From assembly GCA_949152475.1 (NCBI GenBank), contig OX424561.1:26406481-26470480 (forward strand): DNA of 64,000 bases, in the 5' to 3' direction. This document shows, in pieces, positions 51,858 through 61,699 of the stretch (its first letter is position 1; every line of letters starts with the position of its first letter). This stretch comes from Terebella lapidaria. Its lineage: Eukaryota; Annelida; Polychaeta; Terebellida; Terebellidae. A program made the position numbers and the translations under genes. The notes under the pieces are model-generated. The model made no database searches. It worked only from the letters and a program-made list of their open reading frames with translations, and had not been told where the DNA came from.

Positions 51858-53640
51858 TTAAGGTTACCGGACCTTTGATCCTATAACCTATCGCCGTGAC
51901 GTTGCGTCCGTCGTTGTCCGTCTACATTTTTATATTTAAAGTTTACGGTCGAATCTTTCTGAAATTTTGCACAAAAATACATAAAAATATTTCAAGAAGG
52001 AGTTATTTTTTTAGTTTTTGGATTTTCGCAATGAGAATGACGAAAAATGCCCAATTTTGGACTTTGGCGGCCATTTTCTCAAAAATTGTCTGACCACTTT
52101 GGAGATTTCGAAAGATTCCCTCATATACATTTTTGACGTGTATGAGTTTCAATGCCCTTGAATCGCCGGTCTGCGTGTGGCAGCCATTTTGATGTTCTCG
52201 ACGAGTCCCAAATATGACTTTCCCATGTTAAATTCTCCTATGCTTTATAATGGGAAACATGTTTCCTGATATCTCAATTAATATTGAGATTAGAGATTAG
52301 GAATCAGTTGTGGACATATAGGAAATGATATATGCCAAATGGTCCCGTGACCTCGAATTCGACCTTTAAAGCTGCTGCCTTCGAATGTATGCAATATTTT
52401 TTTCAAACCATTTTTTTGTTAAACACATCTAATGCAATATAACAAAAGGTGTGCTCAATGATTTTGACGATTACAGTCCGTCCGAGTTGTCTTTTCATCC
52501 GTTTTAGTGCCCATTTTGTACCGGTTTTGTAAAGAAACAAACCAAGTGTATCCATCAAACCCAAATGTAAACAAATGCTCAAATCGCGCTTAAAAGTCCA
52601 CATCGAGTACATTTTATAGTTCGTATGTGCATATATGGTGTGGTTGTGAGAAAATAATCAGTGATATACCATGATGTGCGTGGAATTGTCAGTCTATCTC
52701 GCACTTCCATGCTTTGTTTACATCTGCGTGTGATGGATACAGTTCCTGTCTTTGCGCGAGAACCGCCTATTCAAATGAGTAAAATTACCCTGAGGATAGG
52801 TTATTTTCATTACATTTGATGTGAGTATGTTTCATTCAGTTAGTTTAGCATGTTTAGTAGTTTTCAAATAATATTGACTGGTTTCAAAGGCAGCTGCTTT
52901 AACCTAATTTTCAAAGTCACAGGACAAAATGGCTAATATCTCGCATATTATCGACTTCACAGCTTAGGAATCAATTGTGGACCTATAGGAAATGAAATAT
53001 GCTGAATATTGTTATGTCCTTGAATTTGACCTTTGACCCCATTTTTATGGTCAGAGCACAAAATGGCTAATATATCGCTTATTGTGGACTTTAAAGCTTA
53101 TAGGAATCAATTGTGAACTTGATGTATGATGTAGGAAATGATGTATGCCGAATATTTTGATGACCCTGAATTCGACCTTTGACCTCATTTTCAAGGTCAA
53201 AGCGCAAAATGGGTAATATCTCGCTTATTATCAACTTTACAGATTTGGGAATCAATTGTGTCCATATAGGAAATGATATATACTGAATATTTTCACGACC
53301 TTGAGCTTGACCTTGGACCTCATTTTCAAGGTCAAAGCACAAAATGGGTAATATCTCGCTTATCATCAACTTTACAGATCAGAAGTCAATTGTGCACTTA
53401 TAGGAAAGTCATATGCTGAATATTCTCATGAACTTGTACTTGACCTCAAACCTCATTTTTAAGGTACTAGCACAAAATGGGTAATATATCGCTTATTATC
53501 GACTTTACAGATTAGAAATCAGTTGTGCACATATCGCAAATGATATTTGCTGAATATTTATGGCTTAGGAATCAATTTTGTGCATATGAAATAATGAATA
53601 TTGATATTACCTTGAATTTGACCTTTGACCTCATTCTTCC
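51858..53640 (+). repeat. Remote family A element, split by a TTAA-type MITE
   Basis: The left hairpin signature is at 51858 (GGTTACCGGACC), followed by the 'GGCGTTGCGTCCG' segment and pre-satellite. The satellite is interrupted at 52366 and resumes at 52903 for about six degraded 134-bp units, to about 53640. It is more diverged than the 35-46 kb copies. Confidence 0.8.
52370..52898. mobile_element. MITE with TTAA target duplication
   Basis: Inverted ends AGCTGCTGCCTTCGAA and (right, complement) AGCAGCTGCCTTTGAA are flanked by TTAA at 52366-52369 and 52899-52902. This is the target preference of piggyBac and Kolobok elements. It is 529 bp with no coding capacity and is inserted in the satellite of a family A element. 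Confidence 0.78.
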
Positions 53641-53749
53641 CTCATAATGGGACCTGTGTGGAGTAAACTCCTAGAACACTTCAAGATAGATACATGTAGT
53701 ATGAAATGGGAAATCATACATTGCAGTTTCAATGTTGACCGTAAGTAAG

Positions 53750-54400
53750 TAAGTGTTTATTTTCTTCAAAAGGCAAAGATTAGACAAAAGAGATATCAAA
53801 TTGTGACGAAAAAGTGCCATTTGAAATGGTATTATCCAAAAACCAAAAGGGTCGTGCATCTATAAACAGAATACAGTATTACAGTGTAAGAAAATATAGA
53901 TGTGCATAATAGCTTTGGGAAAGTGCAATATGCAATCTTATGTACAATAACTACTCAAAATAACATGAAACATTTTATATACAATTGGCTAAAAACGCTT
54001 AACTTACATATATTGTTAATACTTAATTACGTAATTAATACTTAAACCTTACCATCATGATAGAACTAAAACATGACACAGAATCGATAGAAACACAAAC
54101 AAGACTAAATACACCCCATTTGGTGATCGTGGATCAATCATCCACAATAACATAAACACAAATTGAACAAAAGCACAGAAAAATATGACATTTACTCAAC
54201 TACACTTAGACGATTGAATTTAACAAAACAAATGGAACACACCCAATAGAGTCAATCTCACACATACACACTTCCCAGGGGAAAAAAACTAGAGAACACA
54301 AACAAAAACAAGACCCATTACACAAATTACGGATCAAACTAATGCCCCCCCCCCCCCCCCCCCTACACACACACACAGGAACACCCCAGTAGAATCGCAT
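53750..54400 (-). mobile_element. Possible 3' end of a LINE (minus strand)
   Basis: Read on the minus strand, an A-rich region ends in a (CTTA)n tail at about 53752, a style seen at 3' ends of some LINEs. No reverse transcriptase was seen. A C-tract of about 20 and a CA run follow at 54344-54378. The call is weak. Confidence 0.25.
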
Positions 54401-54895
54401 CATACATGTGGAGAAATATCAGTTCTCGGTATATCTAGCTGATCTTTCAGAAGAAGAAGCTAGAAGACGCTGGTGCTCTGCCCTCAGAACTATGTGCACG
54501 TCTAGTCTACCACAATTTCTCGAACCCACCATCAACATTATAGCATGGGGTATAATCTCTAATGGAACGACGGAAATCTCAAACTTGAATCGGCTAGAAT
54601 GCATCTCTGCATGCCACTATATATCTATATCCAGCTTGAATTACTGGATCTGAGTCGTCTTGCCCGCCGACAGCCGCCGCCATTTTACTTGGTCACGACT
54701 CACGAGTGTGTTTCATGTGCTCTGATTGGCCGAGTCCATTATCCTGGTAAAACTAGGCAGGGATAATGGCGTCAAGATGACAAAAAAAAAAATACACGAG
54801 AAGCTGTTAAACTTGTCGATCGTTTAAGGATGTAATAAATTAACACGTGTATGTTGCATATACTCTTCCTAGGAACTGCAGAATAGAATCAAGAG

Positions 54896-57800
54896 ATGAG
54901 CGCGGAAACGCACCCCGACACGTCAACGGCTGCCGCGGAGTCGAAGGACGCGTTCGAGACTCGCATGAAGCAGACGGTGCTCTCTGCGTACAGTCTTGTC
55001 GGGATCTCGCTCGGGGTTGAGCTTGGCCTCTTCAAGGCCTTCGAGTCCATACAGGGCCAAGTGACGTCAGCTCAGCTGGCGGAAATAGCCAACTGCAAGG
55101 AGAGGTGAATGCGTCCTTCCTCACGTAGTTTCCACATAATGTTTGGTAATGTCTGAGATCTGAATTCGCGTCTTGTAATGTTTGGAGGAGTTTGTAAATT
55201 TTCGTTTACAAAATTAAAACTGATGTTCGACATGAAGATAAAGCTTGCATGTACAATGTAGACCTGTCATAGTTTCACGTCGATATATTTCATCACATGT
55301 CATAATTGTCACCATTTATTCCCATATCAAGGTACGTACGCGAGTGGCTGCATCACATGGTTGTATGTGACGTCATTGACGTTGACGTCACGGGAACGCA
55401 GTTCACTCTGCCCGACCACAGACGCCAGACTCTGACGGACGATGTGCAAATGGTGACGGGACTCGGGGCCGTCATCCCCTACCTCATGGGTCATCATACC
55501 GAGCTGGTGGAATGCTTCCGTCGGGATGGGCCGCCGGGTAAGAATTTGGGTAACTCGAGCATTCAATGGACTACTGTAAACTTACTTAATTTTGCGGGTA
55601 TTTAATTTTGCAGTTTTGTACCTCAGACGTTTTGCGGTGGATTTAATTTTGCGATTTTACAGTACCTTCGTTTTACTTCGTTCTCCCGTATGGACAAATT
55701 TTTGTGGTGGATTTAATATTGCGGTTTATATATTTCCGCGAAATCCACAAAATAAATCCACCGCAAAAATTAGTACGTTTACAGTAGTTCATAGAATTTC
55801 CCGCCAAATTCCATTCCCGAAAAGATCAGGCAGCCGACCAATGACTGCTGCGCGCAGATTTTGAACCGAAAGTGTCAACAACGGTAATCACTTCGATTGC
55901 ATCTGCATCGAGTACTCATCACACCTTTCAAATTCTCAGCCCTTATGGCTGTGTAAACCACAAATAGACAGTCTACACGTTATTCAGTTGTTATCTCAAG
56001 TTCAGAAGATTTTATTGAAAATAATCGCCGGCTCGCACGACATTCCACTTTTCAACCGACAAATATCATGTGCAAAACTCATAACCACGTCCGTGAGTTT
56101 ACTGATTCCTACGGTGGCTCATATTCGCCAGATGGAGGAATGCACTTTTTTCTTTACAGCGTTATAACGCTGTAATACAGCGTTATAACGCTGTAATACA
56201 GCGTAATAACGCTCTAATTTACAGCGTAATAACGCTCTAATTTACAGCGTAATAACGCTCTAATTTACAGCGTAATTACGCTCTAATACAGCGTTATAAC
56301 GCTCTATTACAGCGTTATAACGCTCTAATTTATAGCGTAATTACGCTTTAATTTACAGCGTAATTACGCTCTAATTACAGCGTTATAACGCTCTAATACA
56401 GCGTAATAACGCTCTAATTAGAGTGTAATTACGCTGTAAATTAGAGCGTTATAACGCTGTAATTTACAGCGTTATAACGCTCTATTACAGCGTAATAACG
56501 CTGTAATTAGAGCGTAATTACGCTGTAAATTACAGCGTTATAACGCTCTAATTTACACTGCCAGAGACATCATCGGACCTGCTAGTTCATCAGCTCAATC
56601 ATTTGTAGGGAAATCTCAAAATTATTCTGATCTAGATATGTTTATTACAAATCACGATAATGGAAATATGCTAGGAAGGTGAACGGTTTAATTTAGAGCG
56701 TAATAACGCTCTAAATTAGAGCGTTATAACGCTGTAAATTAGAGCGTTATAACGCTGTATTACAGCGTTATTACACTGTAATTAGAGCGTTATAACGCTC
56801 TAAAAAAAATTTGTGCTCCTCTATGTGGCGAATATGAGCTTCCGTAGATTCCCGCACGTGTTTACACGCACTTTGGGTTTTCCGTATGTGGTTACACTTG
56901 TTGCCTTGGGCAACACGCGCAGCAGTGATTGGTCCGTTTGAAACTAGAGATTTCCGAAGATTAGCTCATGGCGGGAAAATTCTGTGAACTAGTCCATTGA
57001 AACAGATTGCTCCAAAAATGCCCAGACCAAATCGTAGTTTTTGACAAGTTATTACGTACTGTAGCTCAATCATACAAAAACAGACTTCACCTGATGTTTG
57101 ATCGGTGGACCTGTACTCCTCTTTGATACAGGCCTGCCTTTCGAGAAGGTTCTGCCACCCTTCGCCAAGCTGACAAGAAAAACACCACATAACCTCCACT
57201 TCTGTGCCGACTTCGTACGAGACAAAGTTCCAGGCCTCAAGGATAAACTCGGTGGGTATGATATTCAGAACTTGAGATTACATTGATAGTGCAATTATTG
57301 TGAATTTGATACCTGTTTTCTGTAGTCTATTTATTTTCTTGTAGTTGTTTTATGTAGTGAGTGACGTTGAAATCCCTGTTCGTTCTTATCAGATGCCGGA
57401 ATACGTGTGTGTGAGGTTGGTGTCGGACGCGGCGTGATGCTCCTGTATCTTGCCAAGCAGTTCCCGCGAAGTCGATTCGTGGGGCTGGATCTGTCGAGGT
57501 CCCTGCTCAGTGAAGCCCGTGAGCTGTTGGCCGCCGAGTGCCTCGACAACGTCGAGCTGCACCTGATGGACGCCACGCAGTTGCCAGCCGACTGGAGCGC
57601 CTCGTTCGATTACATCGTGCTGCGTGACGTCCTGCACGACATCGCCCATGCGAGCGATGCCTTGGAAGGCTTCCATCGCTGTCTCAAGCCCGGGGCGCAC
57701 CTGTCCATCCTCGAGATGAACCTGGCTAGCAATCCGAGCGAGAACAGGGCCGACCCTGACAGGAAAGTCCGCGGGCAACTTGTCTACGCCTTGAGCATGT

Positions 57801-57979
57801 ACCACTGCCTGCCGGCGTCACTCAACGTACCCGGTAGCCAAGGCCTCGGTGCCGCGGTCGGTGTGGACCGCATAGAGGAATTACTCAGGGAGGCCGGCTT
57901 CGTCGTCAGAGGCGAGGCGGAAAGGGTCGAATTCCCAAACGTACATATATTGTCCGAGAAACCATCTACACGTAGTTAG
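54896..57979 (+). CDS. SAM-dependent methyltransferase, copy 2 (intact)
   Basis: Exons 54896-55104, 55332-55537, 57132-57251 and 57393-57979 give 373 residues plus stop with no interruption. Exons 2 and 3 have exactly the lengths (206 and 120 bp) and phases of copy 1, so the two genes are a tandem duplication. The N-terminal helical/winged domain (VGISLGVELGLFKAFES, CKERYVREWLHHMVVCDVI) is followed by a class I methyltransferase fold with motif I VCEVGVGRG (the usual GCG is GVG here), VGLDLS, DATQLP and RDVLHDIAHA, and then a conserved LSMYHCLPASLNVPGSQGLGA block. This is the Rv2258c-like family, likely cytosolic with a small-molecule substrate; the substrate is unknown. Intron 2 (1.6 kb) carries two MITEs. 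Confidence 0.92.
55574..55784. mobile_element. TA-flanked MITE (mariner-like)
   Basis: Inverted ends CTGTAAACTTACTTAATTTT and (right, complement) CTGTAAACGTACTAATTTTT are flanked by TA at 55572-55573 and 55785-55786. Inside are repeated 'TTTGCGGTGGATTTAATTT' blocks. It is 211 bp, in intron 2 of methyltransferase copy 2. Confidence 0.85.
56109..56847. mobile_element. MITE whose body is an array of 14-bp palindromes
   Basis: Inverted ends (CTACGGTGGCTCATATTCGCC at left; CTACGGAAGCTCATATTCGCC as complement at right) are flanked by ATTC on both sides (56105-56108 and 56848-56851). Within, about 20 units at 56155-56557 and about six at 56691-56805 contain AGCGTTATAACGCT or AGCGTAATTACGCT (both self-complementary) or the hybrid AGCGTAATAACGCT, spaced about 20-23 bp. 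It lies in intron 2 of methyltransferase copy 2. Confidence 0.82.
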
Positions 57980-58490
57980 ATTTATTGGTACTCGTGTATT
58001 CGATTTTCGCAGTGAATAGCTAGGACATGCAACGTTATTGTAATTCATAGGATACCTGTGAAAATTATATGATACATTGTACATGTTCACTGGTGCTATA
58101 AAGATGTACCGATATGCCTATAATAATGGGGGTTTACATATACCAGCAACAAATTTTGTTTTGACTTCAATTCAGTTCACCCTATATAAAATCTCGTTTT
58201 GAGTGGTACATGTATCTACATCTTACGAAAAGTGCTGATTGATTCTAGAAAACAAATAGATCTCGTAAGCGTATCTGAAGTTAGTAGTGTAGAAACTACG
58301 TGTTGGTGTTGCGTGAGTACTGACACCACGTTTATGGCGCTCGGGTCACATACTGGTTAATCTGCTCGTACCAGACAGGTACAGCGGGGAGCACTGTAGG
58401 CTACAGTGTAGCGTTTAGACGTGGTGGTGTCGTGTGAGTACTGACACCACAATCATGGCGCTTGGATGCTAATGAATCTATAATGAAATA
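57980..58490. other. Downstream region of the methyltransferase gene
   Basis: Two similar segments of about 60 bp (58280-58345 and 58405-58470) share GTGAGTACTGACACCAC and ATGGCGCT. No gene or clear polyadenylation signal was recognised. Confidence 0.45.
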
Positions 58491-58492
58491 TT

Positions 58493-59876
58493 TACCCTCG
58501 CCCCGATAGGGGCAGAGGGTATTGTAATTGGGTCTGTCCGTTTGTCTGTCTGTTTGTCTGTCTGTCCGCGCACATATCTCGAAGGAGAATGGTCCGATCA
58601 ACATGAAACTTATAGAGATGAAGCGGTATCTCAGTGGCTCGGTCCTCCTCGAATCTGGTCCTCCTCGAAAACTGTTGCCATGGCAACGGAAAATGTAAAA
58701 ATCAATAATTCACCATAACTTCGGTTCTAATCAAGATAATTTTTTCTAACTAATTTTGTATTTTTCTATGGCCAATTCTTGATCATCTGATATATGGCCA
58801 TTGGTCGTACGACCAAAACTCTCCATTATCGCCCGATGTCGAAAAATTGGGGGTCACGGTTTCGAATTTTTTTGGCCAGCGACGTTTCAGTGCAAATGTC
58901 TGCGCTCATAACTCAAAGGCAAACGGTCGATTTGAAATTTATAGAGCAAGAGTGCTATGGTGGTGGCTCAGTCCCTCTAAAATTTTGCCAAAATCGGATG
59001 AAAACGGTTGTCATGGCAACGGAAAAAAAGAAAATCACATAATTGGCTCTAACTCCGGTTCTACTTGATATTAATTTTTTCAACTATTTTTTATTTTTCT
59101 TTGGCCAATTACCAATCGTTTGGTGTACGACCGATGGTCCTACGACGAAAATTCTCCATTATCGCCCGATGTCGAAAAATTGGGGGTCACGGTTTCGGGT
59201 TATTTTTGGCCAGCGACGTTTCAGTGCAAATGTCTGCGCTCATAACTCAGAGGCAAACAGCCCGATCAATTTGAAATTTATAGGGCAGAAGTGCTATGGT
59301 GGTGGCTCAGTTTCTCTAAAATTTTGCCAAAATCGGATGAAAACGGTTGCCATGGCAACGGAAAAAAGAAAATCATATAATTGGCTCTAACTCCGGTTCT
59401 ACTTGATATTAATTTTTCCAACTATTTTTGTATTTTTCTTTGGCCAATTCCCGATCGTTTGGTGTACGACCGATGGTCTTACGACGAAAATTCTCCATTA
59501 TCGCCCGATGTCGAAAAATTGGGGGTCACGATTACGGTTATTTTTGGCCAGCGACGTTTCAGTGCAAATGTCTGCGCTCATAACTCAAAGGCAAACGGTC
59601 CGATCGATTTGAAATTTTTAGGGCTGGAGAGAAATGGTAGTGGCTCAGTCCCTTCCAAATTTTGCCAAAATCGGGTAAAAACGGTTGCCATGGCAACGGA
59701 AAAAAGAAAATCACATAATTGGCTATAACTCCGGTTCTAATCAATATTAAATTTTCAACTTATTTTTGTATTTTTCTTTGGCCAATTCCCAATCGTATGG
59801 CGTACAACTGATGGTCTTAAAGACCAAAACTCTCAATTATCGCCTAATTTTAGTTACTAAATCCGAAGGGCGAGGG
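58493..59876 (+). mobile_element. Hairpin, (TGTC)n and 335-bp tandem repeat element (family C)
   Basis: It begins with a hairpin (ACCCTCGCCCC, GATA, GGGGCAGAGGGT) followed by a (TGTC)n microsatellite. About three and a half tandem units of 333-339 bp follow, marked by GAAAAATTGGGGGTCACG at 58841, 59174 and 59513. It ends with GGGCGAGGGT, the complement of its first ten bases. Units share TTTCAGTGCAAATGTCTGCG and GTTGCCATGGCAACGGAAA. No coding capacity; open frames in it are by-products of the repeats. Confidence 0.82.
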
Positions 59877-60613
59877 TCTGCAATCTCTGATTGTCTCGTT
59901 AGTGATGTTTTTAGTGATGTATTTTAATTATCATAGGACGTTGATCCTCTACGGAAATACCTCGAAATTTTACAATAAATAATTAGACCTGGGAACAATA
60001 TGTGCTTTCGGGGCATCAGGTAACATAGGCCTTTGTATATTTTGTAATTCCATTGTATTTCAGCTTGCTCAGGTAACAACTACAGTTTTATTGTGCGAGG
60101 CGGGAAAGGGGAAACACAATTATAGGTTACTTAGTATTTAATACCGCATATGGTCTTGCCGCGTTATACGATACGTTTTGCCTTGATATATGTTTTCAAT
60201 AATCGTCAATATTTGAGAACAAATAAAACAAACTGTGATTATCATAATAATTCTTCAATTCGGTTGGTTTATTGTATAATGAATACATGCCTGGTACTGA
60301 GTTACTGGTGCTCATAACACCTATAAATGTATGCCAATAATTGATGCGTTGGCACGCCATATGATTTGGTCCCCAGACAAAAGACAAATAACACCTGTAT
60401 GTATCTAATTTTAACAAAAGATGACAAGGTACGTGTTCTGATGGTGAATGGCATTTCCTCGTTTTATGAAAACCAATGCCTCGCTCCATGAAGGCATTGT
60501 CAACAACTGTGACATATCCAAGTTGATATGGAAAAAAAACACCGAGTAACTGGTATTCCATCACAGAAAAGATCCTGGATGAGTCGGTAAAAGGACAGTT
60601 CGGAGTATGGAAG

Positions 60614-61081
60614 ATGGCACTGATAACACCTCGGAAACCCCAACAAGTGTCTCGTATAGATCTGTTTGAACAGACAAATAACCAGGGCGATGAACTCACC
60701 AAGTACCGGAACGTCTCTACGCCGTCACATGAGAACCTGAGGTCATTCCTCGAGTCTGTTCCTCTGGTGGAGTCCGGGAAGGAGCGCGTGGTCAACTTGT
60801 TTTACATGTACATGTACATCATTACCGTGTCTCTCCTTACTGTGTTACTCAACTGGACCTTCGTGCCCCTGACGTCAAGCACGGGACGTTCAATCCACGC
60901 GCCGCACAGGGTGACCCTCGTGGCAGACACGTTGTACAACCTCGTCATGACACTCACATGGTTCCTACCGGCGACCTCTGTCCTGATCACGGACAACGTG
61001 CCCTTCCACGATGTCCAGCAAGAACTGCTCCTAGTACTTCCTAGCGATCGTCATGCCGTTTCTCGCGCAAAACCAGTGTAG
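60614..61081 (+). CDS. Possible membrane-protein fragment (two hydrophobic helices)
   Basis: A 155-codon frame. Residues 1-60 are polar; residues 61-81 (LFYMYMYIITVSLLTVLLNW) and 103-125 (TLYNLVMTLTWFLPATSVLI) look like membrane helices. Base composition over 60700-61030 is GC-richer than the flanks, as for the real exons here. I recognise no family; a piece of a multi-pass receptor, perhaps chemoreceptor-like, is possible. It may be a fragment, since no obvious partner exons were found. A longer minus-strand frame over 60196-60795 lacks such features and is treated as a shadow. Confidence 0.35.
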   Translation: MALITPRKPQQVSRIDLFEQTNNQGDELTKYRNVSTPSHENLRSFLESVPLVESGKERVVNLFYMYMYIITVSLLTVLLNWTFVPLTSSTGRSIHAPHRVTLVADTLYNLVMTLTWFLPATSVLITDNVPFHDVQQELLLVLPSDRHAVSRAKPV

Positions 61082-61699
61082 CTTCCGTCACCATCGAGTT
61101 GATTTTCCTCGGTGTCGAAAATACTCAAGCATATCAAAATAGCTGTGACATTCGACCAGGTCTTCATTCAGGCTCGAAACCACTGTTTCTAACTTTCTAT
61201 ATATATATTTGGAAAACGACGATGGAAAGGAGTTGGTATTAATTAAATAACCGCTAAGGTACAAGTACAAGTAATTCCGCACCTTGCATCGCCAGAATGT
61301 TAGAATGTATACATGTATGGTGTAATTTCATGCGCATCATATCAAATGATTGAGTCGGTTGTACATTTATTTTGTTGACGACTGACATCGAAAATGGATG
61401 ATCCCTCGTTCAGTAGGTTCACACATGAGCTACCGTGAACTGCATGAGCTCTTCGCGAACTATGAACAGTATTCGGGGGCACAGTGCATATAATATACAC
61501 GGCATTTCCTTCAAGGTCGTGATTTTTGAAAAAAAAAATGCAGAAATGTTATCACATTATTTTGATGTATGATCTCTGAATTTGTGATCAACGATCCATG
61601 GATGAAGTTCAGCTCCTGACATCATAACGTATTCACAGCAGTCAGACATCTATGTTCCATCTTTCGTGGCATGGCCGTCCGCTCATTTGGCTGGTAATC

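Noticed and set aside
58794-59728. Overlapping frames repeating SRFRIFLASDVSVQMSALI-type text
   Set aside because: They arise from the 335-bp tandem units of the family C element and contain no conserved domain.
60196-60795. 199-codon minus-strand frame
   Set aside because: No domain, low-quality composition, and it overlaps the better-supported plus-strand membrane frame; likely chance.
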